24,894 nucleotides of DNA, taken from positions 1 to 24,894 of IMG/VR virus record IMGVR_UViG_3300044613_000024; one strand, given 5' to 3'. Numbering within the stretch: the stretch's first letter is position 1; every line of letters starts with the position of its first letter. Under the pieces are notes generated by a model. It searched no databases. It saw nothing but the letters and a program-made list of their open reading frames with translations, and was not told the DNA's origin. Of this stretch, positions 7,926 through 13,971 are shown in pieces. This DNA comes from a virus. The position numbers and the translations under genes are program-made.

Positions 7926-8381
7926 ATGGCAACTACTACCTTTTCCGGCCCAGTTAAGGCTGGCACCATTAGAGATACAACCGGCACTACGGTTGGCACC
8001 AATGTAGCAAACGTAGGCTACGTGCTAATGGCTCAATCTGCTTTGATTGACATCATTGGCGCAACTTCAAACAATCAAGTTGTAGCAACGATTCCTGCAA
8101 ACTCGCAGATCGTTGACGTTATTCTGAACGTCGCAATCGTTAACAACGACTCCGGCACAGCCGCCGTCGAAGTTGGAACCTCTGCTGACTCTAATGCGTT
8201 TATTCCAAGCACTAGCGTTAAGACAGCGGCAACCACCCGTGGAACTCTGGATACCGAAGCAACTAACGTCGGTACTACAGACCTGCAGGTTTTGGTGGAT
8301 TTTGCTGCTCAAAACGGAGATGGTACAACTGGTTCGGCAACGGTGACTGTTCTTTATATTCAGAACAACAACCTCTCTTAA
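7926..8381 (+). CDS. Small beta-rich virion protein (candidate decoration protein)
   Basis: A 151-aa protein starting MATTTFSGPVKAGTIRDTTG and ending with TATVTVLYIQNNNLS-type strands. The middle has IPANSQIVDVILNVAIVNND, followed by a repeated T/V-rich beta pattern. Proteins with this N-terminus (TFSGPxKAGTIRxTTGTTxGTN) and C-terminus (VxYIQNN) are a recurring small family next to coat genes in environmental phages and are probably virion surface proteins; that is memory of the family type, not a search. I chose the ATG at 7926, eight bases after CGAGGA, over an in-frame GTG at 7905 that lies inside the leader stem. It is the first gene after the coat terminator. Confidence 0.72.
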   Translation: MATTTFSGPVKAGTIRDTTGTTVGTNVANVGYVLMAQSALIDIIGATSNNQVVATIPANSQIVDVILNVAIVNNDSGTAAVEVGTSADSNAFIPSTSVKTAATTRGTLDTEATNVGTTDLQVLVDFAAQNGDGTTGSATVTVLYIQNNNLS

Positions 8382-8394
8382 TTAGGAGGCTGAC

Positions 8395-8709
8395 ATGGCT
8401 TCCATGCAATATGATGTATTTGGCACAAAACCGTTAACGTCTACTGGTAATTTTAAAGACCAGAACAATAACGACATTAACCGAACTCGTATCAAAACCA
8501 TATATGCGGTAAATGGTACGAACGCGGGTTCTGTCGTTATTCGTGAAGGTGGCGCTAGTGGAGATATTGTGCTTACCTTAAATACCGCCGCAAGCGGTAC
8601 GGCTGGATACACCATTATTCCGTTACCGGGTGAAGGTATTCTAGTCAAGACCGGTACGCTGCATGGCACAGTTACCGACACTACCTCAATAGTACTTTTC
8701 TACGGATAA
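8395..8709 (+). CDS. Small beta-rich virion-associated protein
   Basis: A 104-aa protein beginning MASMQYDVFGTKPLTSTG. It has alternating strands SVVIREGGASGDIVLTLNT, then AGYTIIPLPGEGILVKTGTLHGTVTD and SIVLFYG. The pattern of R-E-G-G-x-x-G-x-x-x-L and PGEGI-V is seen in a family of ~100-aa phage proteins that lie next to decoration proteins; the role is probably structural. Excellent TTAGGAGG ribosome binding site eight bases upstream, 13 bp after the previous stop. No enzyme motif is visible. Confidence 0.68.
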   Translation: MASMQYDVFGTKPLTSTGNFKDQNNNDINRTRIKTIYAVNGTNAGSVVIREGGASGDIVLTLNTAASGTAGYTIIPLPGEGILVKTGTLHGTVTDTTSIVLFYG

Positions 8710-8717
8710 CCAAACAA

Positions 8718-9455
8718 ATGCAAAATCAAAAAGGTTACACGTTAGCAGGCCATAAGATCTTTTTTGGTATTCCTGCTTACGACCACAAGGTTTCACTCAA
8801 ACAAGCCATTTCTTTGATGCGGTTTGCCCAACAGGCGCCACAGCACGGGATTGACATTACGATTGGAAGTAGTTGTGGGTGCTCGGTGGTATCACGGGCA
8901 CGTAACCTCTTGGTTCAGGATTTTTTGGAGTCTGACGCCACGGAGTTGATGTTCATAGATTCAGACATTAACTTCCAGCCAGAAGACATTATTCGGTTGA
9001 TGGCTTGGGTAACGGAGCCAAATATCGACATTGCTGCCGGTATCCCGTGTGCCCGTAAGGTTGAGAAGACCTACATCGTCAAGTTGGATGAGGACGGTAA
9101 TGGGGTCACGATGAACGGTATGGGGCTGGTCCGTGCACAGCGGGTGGCTACTGCGTTCATGATGATTAAGCGCTCTGTGATTGAGAACTTGGTCAAGGAC
9201 AACCCTCAGTGGCAATACTGGGACGAGAGAACCGGACGCTCGCTGTCAGCGATATTTGACTTTGCCGTTAAGGACAACTCCTACGTTGGTGAGGACTATC
9301 TGTTCTGTGACCGTGCCCGCGATGCTGGCTATCAGGTCTGGGTAGACCCCACCATCAAGTTAGGCCACATGGGAACCATTGAGTACGAGGGTGATTACGG
9401 CAATGAAGCCTTCTACCCCCGGCTCGTCAAGGATGAAAAGGTGTCAAATGGCTAA
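8718..9455 (+). CDS. GT-A fold glycosyltransferase-like protein
   Basis: A 245-aa cytosolic protein with the features of a GT-A sugar transferase. These are an N-terminal strand KIFFGIPAYD, a helix with SRARNLLVQDFLES (about 59-72), and the strand plus metal-binding motif MFIDSDINF (DSD at 81-83). IAAGIPCARK follows, and a C-terminal block GEDYLFCDRARDAGYQVWVDP (about 191-211) with a late His (H217) in KLGHMGT. GT-A enzymes bind the nucleotide-sugar through the DxD and a divalent metal. Within a virion gene cluster it might glycosylate a capsid or fibre protein, or the host surface; no target can be read from the sequence. The start has only a weak ribosome binding site. The gene overlaps the next start by 8 bp (ATGGCTAA). 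Confidence 0.8.
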   Translation: MQNQKGYTLAGHKIFFGIPAYDHKVSLKQAISLMRFAQQAPQHGIDITIGSSCGCSVVSRARNLLVQDFLESDATELMFIDSDINFQPEDIIRLMAWVTEPNIDIAAGIPCARKVEKTYIVKLDEDGNGVTMNGMGLVRAQRVATAFMMIKRSVIENLVKDNPQWQYWDERTGRSLSAIFDFAVKDNSYVGEDYLFCDRARDAGYQVWVDPTIKLGHMGTIEYEGDYGNEAFYPRLVKDEKVSNG

Positions 9456-9768
9456 GTCTCCGGCGTGGCAACGTAAGGAAGGCAAGAACCCTGAAGGCGG
9501 TTTGAACGCCAAGGGCCGTGCTTCCTACAACGCTGCTAACCCCGGAAAACCCGGCCTAAAGCGCCCTCAACCTGAAGGTGGCTCCCGTAGAGATTCATTT
9601 TGTGCCCGTATGAAGGGTATGAAAAAGAAGTTAACTAGCGCTAAAACCGCTAATGACCCCAACTCCCGCATCAACAAAAGCCTTCGTGCATGGAATTGCA
9701 AAGAGGGTGGGTCTGTGCGTGGGGATGGTTGTGAGATCCGTGGTAAGACAAGAGGAAAGATTGTCTGA
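9448..9768 (+). CDS. Small basic protein of KEGKNPEGGLNAKGR type (DUF6321-like), with ADGC/GKTRG-like tail
   Basis: A 106-aa protein. The start MAKSPAWQRKEG is preferred because the ATG at 9448 matches the usual N-terminus of this family; an in-frame upstream start lies deep inside the glycosyltransferase gene. The core reads WQRKEGKNPEGGLNAKGRASYN, then a Pro/Gly/Lys linker, then SFCARMKGMKKKLTSAKTA, NDPNSRINKSLRAWNC. I recall this as a recurrent family in marine phages and some giant viruses, probably DUF6321; the number is unverified and no function is known to me. The end, GDGCEIRGKTRGKIV, is a variant of the tail found on the next genes. It is strongly basic, suggesting nucleic-acid binding or packing inside the capsid. 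Its TGA overlaps the next ATG (TGATG). Confidence 0.78.
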   Translation: MAKSPAWQRKEGKNPEGGLNAKGRASYNAANPGKPGLKRPQPEGGSRRDSFCARMKGMKKKLTSAKTANDPNSRINKSLRAWNCKEGGSVRGDGCEIRGKTRGKIV

Positions 9769-10013
9769 TGGAGATGATGCTTTGGAACGTCGTATTGACG
9801 GGGATTGTTATGGTTCTAGGCGCACTGCTTAAAGGCAAGATGGATGAATTAGGCCGTCTTGGAATTTTATTAAACAAAACACGTGAGGAGGTGGCTCGTG
9901 AGCACATCACTCGTAAAGAAGTTGACGACAAGTTTGACAAATTTCTGGTCCACGTTGATACGAGGTTTAACCGCCTTGAAGCAAAAATTGATGAACTTGG
10001 TCAAAAGGGGTAA
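9768..10013 (+). CDS. Small protein with N-terminal membrane segment and C-terminal coiled coil
   Basis: An 81-aa protein with one hydrophobic stretch (about residues 4-21, MLWNVVLTGIVMVLGALL) followed by a charged helix (about 22-80) with heptad-like spacing: DELGRLGILLNKTREEV, then KFDKFLVHVDTRFNRLEAKIDELG. Such a protein would lie in the inner membrane with its coiled coil on one side. A lysis accessory (holin-like or spanin-like), a membrane-tethered assembly factor or an injection component are all possible; there is no lipobox and no second transmembrane segment. The only member of this cluster that is not Lys/Gly-rich. The start overlaps the preceding stop (TGATG), and a GAGGAA-like site lies upstream. 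Confidence 0.72.
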   Translation: MEMMLWNVVLTGIVMVLGALLKGKMDELGRLGILLNKTREEVAREHITRKEVDDKFDKFLVHVDTRFNRLEAKIDELGQKG

Positions 10014-10016
10014 GTA

Positions 10017-10283
10017 ATGGCTGAAGAATCTACACGCACGAAGATGATTCGTGAAACCAAAGTTGACGACGATATGCCGTTGGTCAAGAAGGCTGTCCGT
10101 GCCGTAACTCTTGGAGCCAGCAAATTGGCTGACAAGATGGGCTTTACTCAGGAAGAAGAGTACAAGGACAAGTCTAAAGAGGAACTAGCCGTTAAGAAAC
10201 GCGCTGGTGGTACGGTATCTTCAGCCTCTAAGCGTGCTGATGGCTGCGCTGCTAAAGGTAAAACTCGCGGGAGGATGGTGTGA
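10017..10283 (+). CDS. Small basic protein with ADGCAAKGKTRG tail
   Basis: An 88-aa protein. The N-terminal half (about 1-60) is a charged helical region containing MPLVKKAVRAVTLGASKLADKMG and a Lys/Glu-rich stretch. The C-terminal ~25 residues are the shared tail: RAGGTVSSASKRADGCAAKG, then KTRGRMV. The next gene carries almost the same ending. There is no enzyme motif. The TGA stop overlaps the following ATG, so synthesis of the next tailed peptide is probably coupled. Ribosome binding site AAGGGGTAA lies just before the ATG at 10017. Role unknown; a virion-internal or nucleic-acid-bound peptide is an inference from charge and context. Confidence 0.75.
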   Translation: MAEESTRTKMIRETKVDDDMPLVKKAVRAVTLGASKLADKMGFTQEEEYKDKSKEELAVKKRAGGTVSSASKRADGCAAKGKTRGRMV

Positions 10284-10456
10284 TGGACAACCTAAAACCT
10301 GTTGACGCAGAACAAAACCCGGGCCTTTCTAAACTACCCACCGAAGTACGCAACAAAATGGGGTATATGAAAAAAGGTGGGCAAGTAAAGTCTTCTGCTT
10401 CTAAGCGTGCCGATGGTTGCGCCCAAAAAGGTAAGACCCGTGGAAAGATGGTCTGA
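10283..10456 (+). CDS. 57-aa basic peptide with ADGCAQKGKTRG tail
   Basis: A very short gene (57 codons) that joins its neighbours stop-to-start on both sides: TGATG at 10281-10285 and TGATG at 10454-10458. The product is a ~30-residue N-terminal piece (DNLKPVDAEQNPGLSKLP and EVRNKMGYM), and then MKKGGQVKSSASKRADGC followed by AQKGKTRGKMV, nearly the same as the end of the preceding protein. The perfect coupling to both neighbours and the shared tail argue that it is a real gene despite its size. Function unknown. Confidence 0.75.
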   Translation: MDNLKPVDAEQNPGLSKLPTEVRNKMGYMKKGGQVKSSASKRADGCAQKGKTRGKMV

Positions 10457-10878
10457 TGCCAACCGTATCGAAAAAGCAAGAAAAGTTTATGCAAGCGGTG
10501 GCTAATAACCCAAAGTTTGCAAAGAAGGTGGGCGTACCAACGTCCGTAGGCAAAGAGTTCACTAAAAAGGAAGGTGGAGTCATGAAAGAGTCAAAAGCAA
10601 TGATGAAAAAGGAAGTGTCCTTCATGAAGAAAAAAGGCGCTCCCAAGTCCATGATTAAGCATGAGATGAAAGAAGCAGGTATGGAAGCCGGTGGCGTTAC
10701 TAAAAAGATGCCAACCGCAAAGCAAATGGGTTCGCTCGGTATGAGGGCTGGTGGTCTGGCTGCTGGGCATAAGTCTGCTGACGGAATTGCTTCTAAGGGT
10801 AAGACCAAGGGCAAGGAAGTGGCTATGAAAAAAGGTGGCGCAGTCAAGAAGATGCGTTACGGCGGAAAGACCTGCTAA
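10456..10878 (+). CDS. Lys/Met-rich basic protein with internal SADGIASKGKTKG motif
   Basis: A 140-aa protein with about 32 lysines and 14 methionines. It starts with a compact module SKKQEKFMQAVANNPKFAKK, then VGVPTSVGKEF (about 5-35), followed by Lys/Met-rich helices with repeated MKK and EGG/AGG steps. The segment MRAGGLAAGHKSADGIASKG, KTKGKEV (about 101-127) is a diverged copy of the neighbours' tail (Ile in place of Cys), now followed by a further end MKKGGAVKKMRYGGKTC. It therefore looks like a longer, more elaborate relative of the tailed peptides. The composition suggests DNA or RNA binding. Starts on the previous stop (TGATG); the next gene starts directly after its TAA. Confidence 0.75.
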   Translation: MPTVSKKQEKFMQAVANNPKFAKKVGVPTSVGKEFTKKEGGVMKESKAMMKKEVSFMKKKGAPKSMIKHEMKEAGMEAGGVTKKMPTAKQMGSLGMRAGGLAAGHKSADGIASKGKTKGKEVAMKKGGAVKKMRYGGKTC

Positions 10879-11160
10879 ATGCGCTTAAGTCGGGGGATGG
10901 GGATTATCAACCCATCCAAGATGCCTAAAGCCAAGACGATCACCCGCAAGGATGATCCGAATGAGGTCACTATGTACGCCGAAGGTGGTGTATCTAAAGT
11001 GAACGAGGCTGGCAACTACACCAAACCCGGTATGCGCAAGCGGCTCTTTGAGAGTATTAAGGCTGGCGGTAAAGGTGGTGCTCCGGGTCAATGGAGTGCT
11101 CGTAAAGCGCAGATGTTAGCGGCGCAGTACAAAAAGGCGGGCGGTGGGTACCGGGATTAG
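10879..11160 (+). CDS. Small basic protein of KPGMRKRL...PGQWSARKAQMLA type
   Basis: A 93-aa protein. The conserved-looking part is in the C-terminal half: NEAGNYTKPGMRKRLFESIK, AGGKGGAPGQWSARKAQMLA, then AQYKKAGGGYRD. I recall this block as a widespread family in environmental phages and large eukaryotic viruses (possibly DUF5872, not verified), without known function. The N-terminal half has DDPNEVTMYAEGG. Net positive, Gly-rich, no Cys pair, no membrane segment. The ATG follows the previous TAA with no gap, and a purine-rich stretch in the preceding gene can serve as ribosome binding site. Confidence 0.78.
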   Translation: MRLSRGMGIINPSKMPKAKTITRKDDPNEVTMYAEGGVSKVNEAGNYTKPGMRKRLFESIKAGGKGGAPGQWSARKAQMLAAQYKKAGGGYRD

Positions 11161-11320
11161 GTTTCCGGTATACGACGCCAATGTAGACGGCAACGTATTT
11201 GACTGGCTAATAAGTACCGCTGAGGATTTTAGAAAGATTAGGCAACGAGAAAGATATGTCGAACTTGAAAAAGCCGCAGCAAAGCCTGAAAGCGTGGACC
11301 GCTCAAAAGTGGAGAACTAA
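11144..11320 (+). CDS. Possible small gene (58 codons, GTG start) overlapping both neighbours
   Basis: Between 11161 and 11255 no other gene is present. One frame is open from 11120 to the TAA at 11318-11320, with a GTG at 11144 preceded by AAAAAGG. The product (about 58 aa) reads GTGIRFPVYDANVDGNVFDW, then LISTAEDFRKIRQRERYVELEKAA and a hydrophilic end. The mix of a beta-like front and amphipathic helix looks protein-like. It would overlap the preceding gene by 17 bp and the following gene by 65 bp, which is more than usual here, so the call is tentative. I know no family. Confidence 0.45.
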   Translation: MGTGIRFPVYDANVDGNVFDWLISTAEDFRKIRQRERYVELEKAAAKPESVDRSKVEN

Positions 11321-11519
11321 GAGTGGCAAACCATCTACGCAAGGACCGAAGGCTACAGGGGAAAGATACCTCCCAAGTAGCGCCATCAAAGCGCTCTCCC
11401 CGCAAGAGTACGCCGCGACCACCCGAGCCAAGCGAGCAGGAAAAGCCGCAGGAAAGCAATTCGTTGCCCAGCCAAAGAACGTGGCTGCAAAAACTGCTAG
11501 GCACAGGAAAGTGAAATGA
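11256..11519 (+). CDS. Small basic protein of KPQQSLKAWTxQKWRTKSGKPS type
   Basis: An 87-aa, strongly basic protein. It begins MSNLKKPQQSLKAWTAQKW, followed by RTKSGKPSTQGPKATGERYL, then PSSAIKALSPQEYAATTRAK and a Lys/Arg/Ala tail (RAGKAAGKQFVAQPKNVAAK). The pattern is a distinct, well-conserved family I recognise from environmental phages and giant viruses; no function is known to me. This family usually starts right at KPQQSL, so the ATG at 11256 is likely despite overlapping the candidate gene upstream. It shares the positive charge and Gly/Lys/Ala composition of the other small genes here. The stop overlaps the next start (ATGA). Confidence 0.8.
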   Translation: MSNLKKPQQSLKAWTAQKWRTKSGKPSTQGPKATGERYLPSSAIKALSPQEYAATTRAKRAGKAAGKQFVAQPKNVAAKTARHRKVK

Positions 11520-12430
11520 CGACAACCGGAACCACTAACTTTAATCTACAACTTAATGACATTGTAGAAGAAGCCTTTGAACGGGCTGGTGCCGAGTTGC
11601 GTACTGGATATGAGTTACGGACTGCACGCCGCAGTCTGAACCTGCTGACAATTGAGTGGGCTAACCGGGGTGTGAACCTCTGGACTATTGAGCAAGGCTC
11701 AATCCCGCTAAATCAGGCGCAGATCACTTACGCCCTGCCTATCGACACCATCGATCTAATGGACATGGTAGTGCGTACCGACTCTGGGCTTATTAGCCAG
11801 TCAGACATCAATATCAACCGGATATCTAGCAGCACCTACGCCACGATCCCTAATAAGAATGCCCAAGGACGCCCAATTCAGGTATGGATTGACCGCCAAA
11901 GCGGGGCTTCAAACACCACTAACATCACGCTGGCGAGCACTATTACTTCGTCTTCTACCACCGTTACACTAAGTTCTGTGGTTGGACTTAACTACGTGGG
12001 CTTTATCACGATTGGCTCTGAGACCATTGGGTACAACGAGATTTCTGGCAATACCCTACAAAACTGTGTCCGTGGTGTGAACAATACGACGGCTGCTGGG
12101 CATAACAGTGGGGCGGCGGTGTCTGTGGCTAACTTACCAAATATTAACGTCTGGCCTAGCCCGGACCAGTCTAACTTCTATACTTTTGTGTATTGGAGAT
12201 TGCGTCGCCTGCAGGATGCGGGTAATGGTGTGCAGACTGAGGACATCCCGTTTCGCATGTTGCCGTGCTTGGTGGCTGGGTTGGCGTACTACATCGCCAT
12301 GAAGATCCCAGAAGGTATGCCACGTTTGGATATGCTAAAAGCGGCTTATGAGGAACAATGGACGCTAGGATCAAGTGAAGACCGTGAAAAGGCTTCCTTG
12401 CGGCTGGCTCCACGGCAGTATTTTTATTAA
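11516..12430 (+). CDS. Head-tail adaptor / tail tubular A-like protein with inserted beta domain
   Basis: A 304-aa protein. The N-terminal region has NLQLNDIVEEAFERAGAE, RTARRSLNLLTIEWANRGVN and LWTIEQGSIPL. This helix-plus-aromatic layout resembles the gp4/gp11-type podovirus adaptors that bind the portal and start the tail. Residues ~132-206 look like a separate beta domain, TLASTITSSSTTVTLSSVVG then FITIGSETIGYNEISGNTLQ and CVRGVNNTTAAGHNSGAAV. This type of module occurs on its own in other phage structural proteins. The adaptor fold appears to resume at LPNINVWPSPDQSNFYTFVYWRLRRLQDAG. The C-terminal part (PFRMLPCLVAGLAYYIAMKIP) is a helical region. Overlaps the preceding stop by 4 bp. Confidence 0.8.
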   Translation: MTTTGTTNFNLQLNDIVEEAFERAGAELRTGYELRTARRSLNLLTIEWANRGVNLWTIEQGSIPLNQAQITYALPIDTIDLMDMVVRTDSGLISQSDININRISSSTYATIPNKNAQGRPIQVWIDRQSGASNTTNITLASTITSSSTTVTLSSVVGLNYVGFITIGSETIGYNEISGNTLQNCVRGVNNTTAAGHNSGAAVSVANLPNINVWPSPDQSNFYTFVYWRLRRLQDAGNGVQTEDIPFRMLPCLVAGLAYYIAMKIPEGMPRLDMLKAAYEEQWTLGSSEDREKASLRLAPRQYFY

Positions 12431-12440
12431 CGGGTGAACT

Positions 12441-12875
12441 ATGGCTGGTCCAAAGTTTGCTTCTGGTAAATGGGCAATAGCGGAGTGCGATAGATGCGGA
12501 TTTCGTTACAAACTGAAGGAATTGAAAAAATTGGTCATCAAGACCAAGAACATCAATTTGCTGGTTTGCCATACGTGCTGGGAGCCGGATCAACCGCAGT
12601 TGCAGTTGGGTATGTACCCCGTGTACGACCCGCAGGCTTTGCAGAATCCGAGAAACGACAAGTCGTATTTACAGGCAGGTTTAACAGGAACGCAAGTTGA
12701 GTACATTAACCCGCCAGATCCAGATGCTTCAGATGCATTTGGTGAGCCGTCTGGAGGTAGTAGGATAATCCAGTGGGGGTGGAACCCAGTGGGTGGAGCA
12801 AGAGATAATGGATTAACGCCCAATAATTTAGAGGCACAGGGCAATGTAGGGACCGTAACCGTAACAACTACTTAG
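12441..12875 (+). CDS. Zinc-ribbon structural-region protein
   Basis: A 144-aa protein with one zinc-ribbon-like set CX2C (C16, C19) and CX2C (C43, C46) in KWAIAECDRCGFRYKLKELKK and LLVCHTCWEPDQPQL. After it come a Pro/Asn-rich segment (VYDPQALQNPRNDKSY) and a Gly/Ser-rich tail. Proteins with an N-terminal zinc ribbon of this pattern and a QALRNPR-like segment are common beside adaptor genes in environmental phages. A structural role in the neck or head is likely, with zinc stabilising the fold; DNA binding is possible too. The start has a weak ribosome binding site (GGGTGA) 10 bp after the adaptor stop. Confidence 0.78.
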   Translation: MAGPKFASGKWAIAECDRCGFRYKLKELKKLVIKTKNINLLVCHTCWEPDQPQLQLGMYPVYDPQALQNPRNDKSYLQAGLTGTQVEYINPPDPDASDAFGEPSGGSRIIQWGWNPVGGARDNGLTPNNLEAQGNVGTVTVTTT

Positions 12876-12884
12876 GAGTAAAAC

Positions 12885-13073
12885 ATGGATATGAAAGCAG
12901 CACTCAAAGCACACATGGCTAAAAAGGGAGCGAAAGCCCATCCGGACGCCAACGTGAAGAAACTCCGCCGTGGCGGAAAGACCAATTTGGAGATGAAGCA
13001 ACTGGGTCGTGGGCTGGCAAAAGTCGCCAACCAGAAGTCGCCCATGAGCCGTGTCCGTAAAACGGGGATCTAA
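12885..13073 (+). CDS. Small basic GGK-type peptide
   Basis: A 62-aa peptide, very basic, with MDMKAALKAHMAKKGAKAHP, then KKLRRGGKTNLEMKQLGRGL and AKVANQKSPMSRVRKTGI. The RRGGKTN-x-x-MK-x-x-GR-x-x-AKVANQ pattern is a recurring phage peptide type and is related in style to the KKMRYGGKTC end of the protein at 10456-10878, about 2 kb away. No domain is known to me. Good TAGGAG site eight bases before the ATG. Confidence 0.75.
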   Translation: MDMKAALKAHMAKKGAKAHPDANVKKLRRGGKTNLEMKQLGRGLAKVANQKSPMSRVRKTGI

Positions 13074-13074
13074 T

Positions 13075-13275
13075 ATGAGCCAAGCCAACGATAAGTTTAA
13101 TTATTTCCCTGCTGAGACTGCCGACCCAGTTGGTAAGTACACGCAGCCTAAGCCCTATACCGACACAATGGGTGAGAACGGGTATCCAAATGCTATCCCT
13201 AACACCCAGACAATGCGGACTCGTGGTACTAAAAACACCACCCGGGGTAACAGCAATAGCAAAAAGATGGGTTAA
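13075..13275 (+). CDS. Small hydrophilic protein, unknown
   Basis: A 66-aa protein starting MSQANDKFNYFPAETADPVG and then KYTQPKPYTDTMGENGYPNA; the remainder is Asn/Thr/Arg-rich (TMRTRGTKNTTRGNSNSKKM). I chose the ATG at 13075, with GGGG nine bases upstream and one base after the previous stop, over an in-frame start at 13051 inside the previous gene. It is hydrophilic and probably disordered, with a basic tail. I do not recognise it. The next gene starts directly after its stop, so it is part of the same transcript. Confidence 0.62.
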   Translation: MSQANDKFNYFPAETADPVGKYTQPKPYTDTMGENGYPNAIPNTQTMRTRGTKNTTRGNSNSKKMG

Positions 13276-13971
13276 ATGAACTACTCTGAACTTGTTGACG
13301 CCATAAAAGGCTACGCCGAAAACGACTTCCCAGATACCGTGGGAAGCGGCAGTCTTACGTCTGCAGAACAGATAGCCACGTTTGTCCAAAATGCCGAGGA
13401 GCGGATTTACAACTCGGTGCAGATCCCGGCTATCCGCAAGAACGTGACTGGTACAGCAACTTCCGGCAATAAGTACTTGCAGGTCCCAAACGATTGGCTG
13501 GCAACTTTTTCGTTGGCAGTGGTTTGTAACGGCCCTACGACGCTCCCCGACGGGCGTATTTTTGCTTCCGGGGACTATGTGTACTTAATCAACAAGGACG
13601 TGAACTTCATCCGTGAGGCATATCCTAGCCAAACAGATACGGGTTTACCCACCTATTACGCGGTGTTTGACTACAACTCGTTCCTTCTTGGTCCGATGCC
13701 TAACTCCAACTACACGATGGAGTTGCACTACTTCTACTACCCGCAATCGATTGTGACGGCTGGTACGTCGTGGCTTGGGGATAACTTCGAGTCTGTACTC
13801 CTGTACGGCTCTTTGCTAGAAGCGGCTGCGTTTATGAAGTCCGATAAAGATGTTTTGGATAACTACACCACCCGCTATAACGAGGCTCTCTCCCTGCTTA
13901 AGATGTTGGGTGATGCCAAGGATCGTCAGGACGCTTATCGTTCTGGTCAGGTGAGGTACCCAGTCAAATGA
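13276..13971 (+). CDS. SU10-type adaptor / neck protein
   Basis: A 231-aa protein with MNYSELVDAIKGYAENDFPD, FVQNAEERIYNSVQIPAIRK, then a beta region (NKYLQVPNDWLATFSLAVV), VYLINKDVNFIREAYPSQTDTG, LPTYYAVFDYNSFLLGPMPN, and NYTMELHYFYYPQS. A C-terminal helical part (NFESVLLYGSLLEAAAFMKS and beyond) completes it. This layout resembles the adaptor of phage SU10-like podoviruses, a ring between portal and tail. Function inferred: it builds the neck after DNA packaging. Its ATG follows the previous TAA without a gap; its stop overlaps the next start (ATGA). Confidence 0.8.
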   Translation: MNYSELVDAIKGYAENDFPDTVGSGSLTSAEQIATFVQNAEERIYNSVQIPAIRKNVTGTATSGNKYLQVPNDWLATFSLAVVCNGPTTLPDGRIFASGDYVYLINKDVNFIREAYPSQTDTGLPTYYAVFDYNSFLLGPMPNSNYTMELHYFYYPQSIVTAGTSWLGDNFESVLLYGSLLEAAAFMKSDKDVLDNYTTRYNEALSLLKMLGDAKDRQDAYRSGQVRYPVK

